Source: Salinibacterium sp. dk2585 (lineage in GTDB: Bacteria > Actinomycetota > Actinomycetes > Actinomycetales > Microbacteriaceae). From it: a stretch of 64,000 nt of DNA. The notes under the pieces are model-generated. The model did not search any database and was not told the DNA's origin. It saw nothing but the letters and a program-made list of their open reading frames with translations. The stretch covers positions 1,426,001 to 1,490,000 of the forward strand of contig NZ_CP042856.1 in assembly GCF_008001035.1 (NCBI RefSeq), written 5' to 3'. Positions 38,435 to 46,174 of the stretch are shown here, one piece after another. Numbering within the stretch: position 1 is the stretch's first letter; every line of letters starts with the position of its first letter. The position numbers and the translations under genes were made by a program.

Positions 38435-39808
38435 GTGTCTGAAGAGACGTATGACGTAGTGATCCTCGGCGGCGGAAGCGGCGGCTACGCCGCAGCGCTC
38501 CGATCGGTGCAGTTGGGATTCTCGGTGGTGCTCATCGAGAAGAACAAGCTGGGCGGCACCTGTCTCCACGTCGGTTGCATCCCGACCAAGGCACTCCTGC
38601 ACTCGGCCGAGGTTGCAGACGTTGCGCGTGAGTCCGCCAAGTACGGTGTCACGGCCTCCCTCGAGGGGATCGACATCGCCGGCGTGACGGCGTACCGCCA
38701 GGAGGTCGTCTCCAGCAAGTTCAAGGGGCTCACCGGGCTCATCAAGATGCGTGGCATCACGGTCGTCGAGGGTGAGGGTCGACTCGTCGCGCCCAACACC
38801 GTCGAGGTCGCCGGAAGCCGCTACACCGGCAAGAGCGTCATCCTTGCGACCGGCTCGTACTCACGCACCCTCCCGGGCCTCGAGATCGGCGGACGAGTGA
38901 TCACCTCCGAGCAGGCGCTCGAACTCGACTTCGTGCCCAAGAAGGTCGCCGTCCTCGGTGGCGGCGTCATCGGCGTCGAGTTCTCGAGTGTCTGGAAGTC
39001 GTGGGGCGCCGATGTCACGATCATCGAGGCGCTCCCCCACCTCGTGCCCAATGAAGACGAGGCGATCAGCAAGCAGTTCGAGCGGGCGTTCCGCAAGCGC
39101 GGCATCAACTTCAAGCTGGGCGTGCGCTTCCAGGGCGTCACCCAGAACGACGACGGCGTCGTCGTGACGCTTGAGAACGGCGAGACGGTCGAGGCCGAGC
39201 TCCTGCTCGTGGCCGTCGGCCGTGGCCCCGTGACCGAGGGCCTTGGCTTCGACGAGGTCGGGGTCGAGATGGACCGCGGCTTCGTGCTCACGAACGAGCG
39301 TCTCGCCACGAACGTGCCCGGCGTCTACGCGGTCGGCGACATCGTCCCCGGCCTCCAGCTCGCCCACAGGGGATTCCAGCAGGGCATCTTCGTCGCGGAG
39401 GAGATCGCCGGGCTGAACCCGGTCGTGGTGAGCGATGTGAACATCCCGAAGGTCACCTACTCCGACCCCGAGGTCGCCTCTGTCGGCCTTTCGGAGGCGA
39501 AGGCCAAGGAACTGCACGGAGCCGAGAACGTCTCGAGCTACGACTACAACCTCGCGGGCAACGGCAAGAGCCACATCATCGGCACCTCGGGCCTCATCAA
39601 GGTCGTCCGCGTCAATGACGGCCCCGTGGTCGGCGTGCACATGATCGGCGGCCGTGTGGGAGAGCTCATTGGCGAAGCACAGCTCGCCGTCAACTGGGAC
39701 GCGTACCCCGAAGACATCGCACCCCTGCTGCACGCGCACCCGACCCAGAACGAGGCGCTTGGCGAAGCCTTCCTCGCACTTGCTGGCAAGCCGCTTCACG
39801 GCGTCTGA
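38435..39808 (+). CDS. lpdA: Dihydrolipoyl dehydrogenase (E3)
   Basis: A 457-residue FAD disulfide oxidoreductase that re-oxidises dihydrolipoyl groups of 2-oxoacid dehydrogenase complexes. The FAD motif is ILGGGSGGYAAA, the redox disulfide lies in GGTCLHVGCIPTKA, and the active-site His-Glu pair lies in HAHPTQNEALGE. The GTG start is supported by AAGGAG 8 nt upstream. It precedes sucB by 51 bp, its natural partner. Confidence 0.96.
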   Translation: MSEETYDVVILGGGSGGYAAALRSVQLGFSVVLIEKNKLGGTCLHVGCIPTKALLHSAEVADVARESAKYGVTASLEGIDIAGVTAYRQEVVSSKFKGLTGLIKMRGITVVEGEGRLVAPNTVEVAGSRYTGKSVILATGSYSRTLPGLEIGGRVITSEQALELDFVPKKVAVLGGGVIGVEFSSVWKSWGADVTIIEALPHLVPNEDEAISKQFERAFRKRGINFKLGVRFQGVTQNDDGVVVTLENGETVEAELLLVAVGRGPVTEGLGFDEVGVEMDRGFVLTNERLATNVPGVYAVGDIVPGLQLAHRGFQQGIFVAEEIAGLNPVVVSDVNIPKVTYSDPEVASVGLSEAKAKELHGAENVSSYDYNLAGNGKSHIIGTSGLIKVVRVNDGPVVGVHMIGGRVGELIGEAQLAVNWDAYPEDIAPLLHAHPTQNEALGEAFLALAGKPLHGV

Positions 39809-39859
39809 CGCCCCCAGAACTATGCTGAATCAAGAGAATTCACCGAAGGAGCACCCCTG

Positions 39860-41743
39860 ATGAGCCAATCCGTCAACCTCCCGGCGCTCGGCGAGAGCGT
39901 CACCGAGGGCACGGTAACGCGCTGGCTGAAGAACGTCGGAGACCGTGTGGAGGTCGACGAGCCTCTGCTCGAGGTATCCACCGACAAGGTCGACACGGAG
40001 ATTCCGTCCCCCATTGCCGGTGTGATCGAGGAGATCCTCGTCGCCGAGGACGAGACCGTCGAGGTCGGCGCTCCGCTCGTGCGCATCGGCGACGGCTCGT
40101 CCGAAGGCGGAGAGCCGGAGGCGCCCGCAGAATCTGCCCCGGCCGCCGAGGAAGCCGCTCCGGCCGAGGCAGCGGCTCCAAGCGAGGACAGCGCCCCGGA
40201 GCCGGCGTCGCCGTCGCAGGAGCAGGCCGAACCCCAGCAGGAGGAGGCCCCGCAGGCAGAGGTGCAGTCGGCGCCCGCAGCATCCGGTGGTCAGGCAGTC
40301 ACGCTCCCCTCCCTCGGCGAAAGCGTCACCGAGGGCACAGTCACTCGGATCCTCAAGCAGGTTGGCGACTCCGTCGAGGTCGACGAGCCTCTGCTGGAGA
40401 TCTCGACCGACAAGGTCGACACCGAGATCCCTTCGCCCATCGCGGGCATCGTCCAGGAGATCCTGGTCGCTGAGGACCAGACCATCGAGATCGGTGCGGA
40501 GCTCCTGCGCATCGGTTCCGGCGCGAGCGCTGGTGCAGCTGAGGCGGCGCAAGACCAGCCGCAGCAGGCCGAGCAGCCGCAGCGGGAAGAGCAGGCGGCC
40601 CCGCAGCAGGAGTACCTGCCTTCCGAGCCTCCCGCCGCTGTGCCGTCCCCAGCGCAGGAGGAGCCTGCGAAGGCATCCGAGTCGCAGGCCGCCGAGGCCG
40701 ACGCGCCTGACGGCGGCGCGACCACCGAGTCGGTTCCGTCCGCATCCGTGACGCACCAGCCGGCTGAGGAGCAGGCTGGTGCCACCGCTCCGGCCGCAGT
40801 GCCGGCGGCAAGCGCGTCCTCGAGCAGCAGCTCCGGTTACGTGACCCCGATCGTACGCAAGCTCGCAGCAGAGAAGGGCGTCGACCTTTCGACGGTTTCC
40901 GGCTCGGGGGTCGGCGGTCGCATCCGCAAGGAGGACGTGCTGGAGGCCGCGAAGTCGAGTGGCTCAGCGAGCGAGAAGCCCGCCGAAACGGCGGCTTCGA
41001 CGCCGGCGCCGAAGCTCGAGATCTCAGCCCTCCGCGGCACGACGGTTCCCATGACGCGCCTCCGTAAGGTCGTCGCCGAGCGTGCTGTCATCTCGATGCA
41101 GTCGTCCGCGCAGCTGACGACCGTCGTCGAGGTCGATGTCACGAAGGTGGCCGCGCTCCGTTCGCGGGTGAAGGACGCGTTCCTGGAGAAGACGGGCACC
41201 AAGCTCTCCTTCCTCCCCTTCTTCGCCCTTGCTGCGTCGGAGGCTCTCCAGGCCTACCCGATCATCAACGCGACGATCGATGGCGAGAACATCGTCTATC
41301 CGCCACAGGAGAACCTGAGCATCGCGGTCGACACCGAGCGCGGGCTGCTCACCCCTGTGATCAGGGATGCGGGCTCGCTCGACATCGCCGGACTGGCGAA
41401 GGAGATCGCCGATCTGGCCGAGCGTACTCGCGAGAACAAGCTCAAGCCTGATGAGCTTGCTGGCGGCACGTTCACGCTCACGAACACCGGTTCGCGCGGC
41501 GCACTGTTCGACACGCCTGTGGTGTTCCTGCCGCAGTCGGCCATCCTTGGCACGGGCATCGTCACGAAGCGGCCCGTCGTTGTGCAGAGCGAAGGGGTTG
41601 AGGCCATCTCGATCCGTTCGATGGTCTACCTGGCACTCTCGTATGACCACCGGATCATCGATGGCGCGGATGCATCGCGCTTCCTGGTCGCCGTCAAGTC
41701 GCGTCTCGAAGAGGGCAACTTCGAAGGATCCCTGGGTATCTAG
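39860..41743 (+). CDS. sucB: 2-oxoglutarate dehydrogenase E2 (dihydrolipoyl succinyltransferase)
   Basis: A 627-residue E2 subunit with two lipoyl domains (lipoylated lysines K43 and K185, both in STDKVDTEIPSP), long Ala/Pro/Glu/Gln linkers, an E3-binding domain at about 326-362 (VTPIVRKLAAEKG), and a catalytic domain from about 390 with SYDHRIIDGADASRF. In Actinobacteria such E2 proteins usually serve the pyruvate and/or oxoglutarate complexes; the exact acyl specificity is uncertain. AAGGAG precedes the ATG. Its TAG stop overlaps the stop of the convergent pseudokinase gene within a CTAG. Confidence 0.92.
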   Translation: MSQSVNLPALGESVTEGTVTRWLKNVGDRVEVDEPLLEVSTDKVDTEIPSPIAGVIEEILVAEDETVEVGAPLVRIGDGSSEGGEPEAPAESAPAAEEAAPAEAAAPSEDSAPEPASPSQEQAEPQQEEAPQAEVQSAPAASGGQAVTLPSLGESVTEGTVTRILKQVGDSVEVDEPLLEISTDKVDTEIPSPIAGIVQEILVAEDQTIEIGAELLRIGSGASAGAAEAAQDQPQQAEQPQREEQAAPQQEYLPSEPPAAVPSPAQEEPAKASESQAAEADAPDGGATTESVPSASVTHQPAEEQAGATAPAAVPAASASSSSSSGYVTPIVRKLAAEKGVDLSTVSGSGVGGRIRKEDVLEAAKSSGSASEKPAETAASTPAPKLEISALRGTTVPMTRLRKVVAERAVISMQSSAQLTTVVEVDVTKVAALRSRVKDAFLEKTGTKLSFLPFFALAASEALQAYPIINATIDGENIVYPPQENLSIAVDTERGLLTPVIRDAGSLDIAGLAKEIADLAERTRENKLKPDELAGGTFTLTNTGSRGALFDTPVVFLPQSAILGTGIVTKRPVVVQSEGVEAISIRSMVYLALSYDHRIIDGADASRFLVAVKSRLEEGNFEGSLGI

Positions 41744-43233
41744 CCCGGCAGCACGTCCCGAATCCTCCACCCGGCCTCGGTCCTGATGATCAGGACCGAG
41801 GCCGGTGCTCTTTCCGCGGTCGCGTCCTGGGAACCGTCGGTTTCGACGTGCAGAGCCGGACCGTCGACGCTGAGCAGCACGACGCCGCCCATGATGTCGA
41901 CGACAGCGAGCTCGTCGTCTTCCCGAAAAAGCGGAACGTGGGTCCCCCCGTCGGCGCGTTCGTCGATGACCCTGGCGCTGTCAGCCATCCACGCGGCGGA
42001 ATCCCGTTGGAGCACGTCTTTGAGACACTCGGCGGACGCCGCGCTGAGACAGGCGTCGCGCAGGGTAAGCAGGCGCCTGGCGGCAAGCACCGGATCGTCC
42101 CCCGTCAACGCCGCCTCGTCAGGGGCGCTCCCGTTCTCCGCGTCGATCGACTCAGGTTCGGTATCCACGTCGACGCCAGACTCGTCCGAGGCGGCACCGT
42201 CGACGCGATGCGATGCCGCCGCCTCCCCCGGCCCCAAAGCCTGTGTGCTGCCGGAATCCATAGTGGTCGCGACAACCAGGCCACCACTGATCAGAACGAC
42301 GCCAAGCAGTCCGAGAACCCTGAAACGTGGACGCACCCCGGTGTAGGCATCACGTAGTCGACGCAGTACCGAACGGCTGCTGCCCGTCACCGCATTCAGC
42401 GCCCGCGACCATGCCGCTGTCTCGCGCACCACGGTGTGTTGCGCGGGTTCACGCCGCGGCCGGGACTGTGGTGCTTGGCGACTGCTGTCTGCCGGGGGTT
42501 CGAGTCCCACCCACGGGATGGAAACCGGCGTTGGCGCGCCTGTCTCAAACGCCCGCTCCGACAGCTCGTCCTGAAATCCCGGGGCCATCCACGGTTCCGT
42601 TCGCAACCATTCGCCAAGTCCCGCGACCTCCTCGGGCTGCGCGGCCCGCGCAAGCAGGTCGTTGGCGAGCAGCCAGAGTGCGTGACGGTCGTCGATGAAC
42701 TCCCGTCCGTCCTTCAACACCGATCGCGACGGCGGATGCGGCGATTGGGTCATGCGCGCGCCGCCGAGGAGGACGGGGGCGCCGGCATCAGAGAACAACA
42801 CCTTGGAGGCGCGAAGCGACCCGTGTGTCACGCCGGCAGCATGCATGGAGTTGACCGCACGGGCCAGTGGCACCAGGAGGGTGACCAACTCGCCGCGGCT
42901 GAGCGTCGCCCGACTGGTAAGCAGGCGCGTCAGGCCGCCGGGGTCCAGAAGCGGGAGTACCACGCACTGACGCGTGCCCGCAGCGGCAGCGTCGATCACC
43001 CCGACGATGTGGGGCGAGACCATGCGGGTGAGTGCCGTGAGTTCCCGGTCAACCGCTTCCGACGCCACGTCTTCCCGGTAGACCTTGATGGCCGCGAGAC
43101 CGGTGCCCTCGTGCGCCGTCGCAGTGGCCGATCCGCCCGCGTCCTTCGGTGTTTCGGCTCGTCCGAGCCATACCTCGCTGCGCTCGCCTGCGCCGAGCCT
43201 TCTGACCACTCGATACCCGCCGATGATTCCCAC
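41740..43233 (-). CDS. Membrane-anchored Ser/Thr pseudokinase
   Basis: A 497-residue protein with a kinase-like N-lobe (GYRVVRRLGAGERSEVWLG; the ATP-binding lysine is probably K50 in LAAIKVY) but a dead catalytic site: the HRD motif reads THGSLRASKVL (H137-G138-S139) and DFG reads LGG (156-158). One membrane helix at about 304-324 is followed by an acidic linker and an extracytoplasmic domain of about 110 residues that ends IIRTEAGWRIRDVLPG. It probably acts as a scaffold or regulator. The GTG start is weakly supported. Its stop codon overlaps the sucB stop. Confidence 0.82.
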   Translation of the reverse strand: MGIIGGYRVVRRLGAGERSEVWLGRAETPKDAGGSATATAHEGTGLAAIKVYREDVASEAVDRELTALTRMVSPHIVGVIDAAAAGTRQCVVLPLLDPGGLTRLLTSRATLSRGELVTLLVPLARAVNSMHAAGVTHGSLRASKVLFSDAGAPVLLGGARMTQSPHPPSRSVLKDGREFIDDRHALWLLANDLLARAAQPEEVAGLGEWLRTEPWMAPGFQDELSERAFETGAPTPVSIPWVGLEPPADSSRQAPQSRPRREPAQHTVVRETAAWSRALNAVTGSSRSVLRRLRDAYTGVRPRFRVLGLLGVVLISGGLVVATTMDSGSTQALGPGEAAASHRVDGAASDESGVDVDTEPESIDAENGSAPDEAALTGDDPVLAARRLLTLRDACLSAASAECLKDVLQRDSAAWMADSARVIDERADGGTHVPLFREDDELAVVDIMGGVVLLSVDGPALHVETDGSQDATAERAPASVLIIRTEAGWRIRDVLPG

Positions 43234-43342
43234 CTCGAAATCGTGCTGCCAGCAGCGGCGGGAGTCAGTGATCGGTGACTGGCCTGTGGAACGGCCGCTC
43301 GAGCTGACCTTCGGGAGGAGTCTGAAACTGCCCGGCAGGCCC

Positions 43343-43348
43343 TATCCT
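43343..43348 (+). promoter_or_regulatory. -10 box of the DUF4191 gene, leaderless start
   Basis: TATCCT lies 6 nt before the ATG at 43355. Confidence 0.5.
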
Positions 43349-43354
43349 TGAACC

Positions 43355-44071
43355 ATGGCACGACGCAGCGACAAGGCACCCAAGGCGCCCAAGGAACCAG
43401 GCCGCATCAAACAGATGTATCAGGTCTTCACCATGACCAAGCGGCACGATCCGCGGTCAGTCTGGTGGATGCTGCTCGGCTTCGTCCTGCCGCTCGTCGC
43501 GGTGGTGACGGCAGGCATCCTGATCTCCGGCACCAACGTGTTCGGTCTCGTGCTGTGGAGCATCTCTGGCCTGCTCGCGGGTACACTCGTGTTCCTCATC
43601 GTCCTGAGCCGGCGCGCCGAGAGGGCCGCCTACTCGCAGATCGAGGGCCAGCCCGGTGCGGTCGGCGCCGTGCTGAAGAGTTCGCTCCGTCGCGGGTGGA
43701 CGGCGAGCGAGATGCCAGTCGCTGTCAGTCCGCGCACGCAGGACGCCGTCTACCGGGCGGTGGGGCGCGGCGGCGTCGTCCTCATTGGCGAGGGACCCAA
43801 GTCACGCACGACCCGGATGCTGGATGACGAGCGCCGCAAGGTCGCGCGCGTGCTGCCCAATGTGCCCATCAACATCATCCATGTGGGCCCGGATGAGGAC
43901 TCGGTTCCGCTCCACAGGATCGCCCGCACGCTGGGCGGATACAAGAAGCAGCTGTCGAAGGCTGAGGTCTACGCCGTCAACAACCGCATCACGTCGCTCA
44001 CGTCCAAGGCTGGCATGCCCATCCCGAAGGGTATCGACCCAATGCGCGTTCGCGCTCCGCGGCCGCGCTAG
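43355..44071 (+). CDS. DUF4191 membrane protein
   Basis: A 238-residue DUF4191 protein with a basic N-terminus (ARRSDKAPKAPKEPGRIKQM), two membrane helices at about 38-60 and 64-86, and a cytosolic C-terminal domain containing NNRITSLTSKAGMPIPKGID. The family is actinobacterial and uncharacterised, and is often encoded near lipoate/E2 and glutamine synthetase genes, as here. The start is leaderless-type. Confidence 0.88.
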   Translation: MARRSDKAPKAPKEPGRIKQMYQVFTMTKRHDPRSVWWMLLGFVLPLVAVVTAGILISGTNVFGLVLWSISGLLAGTLVFLIVLSRRAERAAYSQIEGQPGAVGAVLKSSLRRGWTASEMPVAVSPRTQDAVYRAVGRGGVVLIGEGPKSRTTRMLDDERRKVARVLPNVPINIIHVGPDEDSVPLHRIARTLGGYKKQLSKAEVYAVNNRITSLTSKAGMPIPKGIDPMRVRAPRPR

Positions 44072-44131
44072 CAGGCGCTGCGGAGGCGTCTCGACACGCC
44101 AGCGCCTGGCAGACGCACGAAACGATCCGCG

Positions 44132-44545
44132 TCAGACCCGCACGAGTACGGTGCCTGCGAGCTTGTCGTGGAGCCCTCGCTGGTCGGCATCCCAGATGAG
44201 CGCCGGAACCAGCAGCGCAAGCAGCAGCGTGCGGATGATCGGACGGAGCACGCCGACCCACGTGCCGTTGAGCGTCACCACGCGAAGGCCGACGCACAGA
44301 TGTCCGATTCCCCCGGAAAGCAGCGGGATGAACAAGATCTGCATGCCCACGAAGATGAGGGTCGAGGCCCACTGCTCGTTGGGGAAGAACGCGGCCCAGA
44401 GGATCGCGGCGATGGCGAAGTCGATCGCCAGCGCGGCGATGCGGCGTCCCGGGCGCGCGACCGAGCGTGGACCATGTTCCGGAAGCCCGAGCCGCTGCCC
44501 TGGCCAGTCGTTGTTCGCGGGGATCATGGTGCTCGGTTCAGGCAT
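44132..44545 (-). CDS. RDD family membrane protein
   Basis: A 137-residue RDD protein with about three membrane helices. Family features are RRIAALAIDFAIAAILWAAF (the RDD-type Asp) and LRPIIRTLLLALLVPALI, ending DQRGLHDKLAGTVLV. Function unknown; some RDD proteins take part in ion or osmolyte handling. It is divergent from glnA, and its promoter abuts the GlnR operator, so nitrogen control of this gene is also possible. Confidence 0.87.
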   Translation of the reverse strand: MPEPSTMIPANNDWPGQRLGLPEHGPRSVARPGRRIAALAIDFAIAAILWAAFFPNEQWASTLIFVGMQILFIPLLSGGIGHLCVGLRVVTLNGTWVGVLRPIIRTLLLALLVPALIWDADQRGLHDKLAGTVLVRV

Positions 44546-44551
44546 CCCACA

Positions 44552-44557
44552 AGCTTA
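44552..44557 (-). promoter_or_regulatory. -10 box of the RDD gene, leaderless start
   Basis: TAAGCT lies 6 nt before the ATG at 44545. Confidence 0.5.
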
Positions 44558-44571
44558 GTTTCACGCGACGC

Positions 44572-44609
44572 GTAACATTGGCGAAACAATGGGGACACCG
44601 CGAAGAAAT
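44572..44609 (+). promoter_or_regulatory. GlnR operator upstream of glnA
   Basis: Four half-sites occur at exact 11-bp steps: GTAAC (44572), GAAAC (44583), GACAC (44594) and GAAAT (44605). The first pair matches the actinobacterial GlnR consensus GTnAC-n6-GAAAC perfectly; the second pair has one mismatch in each half. The array ends 73 bp before the glnA ATG. This is the known two-box arrangement for a GlnR dimer pair and predicts nitrogen-limitation control of glnA. Confidence 0.75.
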
Positions 44610-44682
44610 GCCTTCCCGTTAGCCTCCCCATGGCTGCGCACGCAGCGACCACCGCAAATCCCTCGCCATTGGAGTCCATCGC

Positions 44683-46107
44683 ATGTTCAATGATTCTTCC
44701 GAGGTGCTCAAGTACATCAAGGAAAACGACATCAAGTTCCTTGATATCCGCTTCACCGATCTCCCCGGTGTTCAGCAGCACTTCAACATCCCGGCATCGA
44801 CCGTCGACGAGGACTTCTTCCGCGACGGCCAGCTCTTCGACGGTTCCTCGATTCGAGGCTTCGCGTCGATTCACGAATCAGACATGCAGCTGATCCCCGA
44901 TGTGAGCACGGCCTACCTGGACCCGTTCCGCGCCGAGAAGACGCTCATCATGGTCTTCGACATCTACAACCCGCGCAACGGTGAAGTCTATGGACGTGAC
45001 CCGCGCCAGGTCGCCAAGAAGGCCGAGAAGTACCTTGCCTCGACGGGCATCGCAGACACCGCCTTCTTCGCCCCAGAGGCGGAGTTCTATATCTTCGACG
45101 ACGTGCGCTACGAGACGAAGCAGAACGCAAGCTTCTTCAGCGTCGACTCGGAGGAGGGCGCATGGAACACGGGTCGCGAGGAGGCCGGCGGCAACCTCGG
45201 CAACAAGACCCCATACAAGGGCGGCTACTTCCCCGTGAGCCCCGTTGACAAGCAGGCAGACCTGCGTGACGACATCAGCCTTAAGCTCATCGATGCGGGC
45301 CTTATCCTCGAGCGTGCGCACCACGAGGTTGGCACCGGTGGACAGGCGGAGATCAACTACCGCTTCGACACCATGGTGCACGCGGCAGACGACATCCTGA
45401 AGTTCAAGTACATCGTCAAGAACACGGCGAACGAGTGGGGCAAGACCGCGACCTTCATGCCCAAGCCGCTCTTCGGAGACAACGGCTCCGGCATGCACAC
45501 CCACCAGTCGCTTTGGAACGAGGGCAAGCCGCTCTTCTACGATGAGGCCGGCTACGGCGGGCTCAGCGACACCGCACGCTGGTACATCGGTGGCCTGCTC
45601 AAGCACGCACCCGCCGTGCTCGCGTTCACGAACCCCACGCTGAACTCCTACCGTCGTCTGGTGCCCGGCTTTGAGGCCCCCGTCAACCTCGTGTACTCGG
45701 CCGGCAACCGCTCAGCTGCCATCCGCATCCCGATCACGGGAACCAACCCGAAGGCGAAGCGCATCGAGTTCCGAGCGCCGGATGCCTCGGGCAACCCGTA
45801 CCTCGCATTCGCGGCTCAGCTCATGGCGGGCCTCGACGGAATCAAGAACCGCATCGAGCCGCTCGACCCGGTCGACAAGGACCTCTACGAGCTCCCGCCC
45901 GAGGAGGCCAAGAACATCCCGCAGGTGCCCGCGAACCTCGCTGAGGCGCTGGACGCGCTCGAGCAGGACCACGACTTCCTGATGCAGGGCAACGTGTTCA
46001 CGAAGGACCTCATCGAGACCTGGATTGCGTACAAGCGCGAGAAGGAGATCCTTCCCGCCGCCATGCGCCCGACCCCGATCGAGTACGAGCTGTACTTCGG
46101 AGTCTGA
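44683..46107 (+). CDS. glnA: Glutamine synthetase I (adenylylatable)
   Basis: A 474-residue GSI-beta that makes glutamine from glutamate, ammonia and ATP. Motifs are FDGSSIRGF, the ATP-binding [16 protein letters not shown] and the glutamate-flap region NRSAAIRIP. The adenylylation tyrosine is Y402 in [11 protein letters not shown], the substrate of GlnE encoded downstream. The ATG has GGAG about 9 nt upstream. Expression is probably GlnR-controlled. Confidence 0.97.
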   Translation: MFNDSSEVLKYIKENDIKFLDIRFTDLPGVQQHFNIPASTVDEDFFRDGQLFDGSSIRGFASIHESDMQLIPDVSTAYLDPFRAEKTLIMVFDIYNPRNGEVYGRDPRQVAKKAEKYLASTGIADTAFFAPEAEFYIFDDVRYETKQNASFFSVDSEEGAWNTGREEAGGNLGNKTPYKGGYFPVSPVDKQADLRDDISLKLIDAGLILERAHHEVGTGGQAEINYRFDTMVHAADDILKFKYIVKNTANEWGKTATFMPKPLFGDNGSGMHTHQSLWNEGKPLFYDEAGYGGLSDTARWYIGGLLKHAPAVLAFTNPTLNSYRRLVPGFEAPVNLVYSAGNRSAAIRIPITGTNPKAKRIEFRAPDASGNPYLAFAAQLMAGLDGIKNRIEPLDPVDKDLYELPPEEAKNIPQVPANLAEALDALEQDHDFLMQGNVFTKDLIETWIAYKREKEILPAAMRPTPIEYELYFGV

Positions 46108-46124
46108 TCGCAGGAGCCAATGAG

Positions 46125-46160
46125 AAGGGCCGCGGAACTCTGTTCCGCGGCCCTTTCCTC
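46125..46160. terminator. Terminator between glnA and glnE
   Basis: AAGGGCCGCGGAA pairs perfectly with TTCCGCGGCCCTT around a 5-nt loop, followed by TCCTC. It lies 18 bp after the glnA stop and ahead of the convergent glnE stop, so it can serve both. Confidence 0.8.
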
Positions 46161-46174
46161 ATGCTCGGCCAGTG

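Noticed and set aside
42490-42515. T-arm-like sequence GGGGGTTCGAGTCCCACCC
   Set aside because: It lies inside the pseudokinase gene, no acceptor or anticodon arm surrounds it, and the stem is imperfect.
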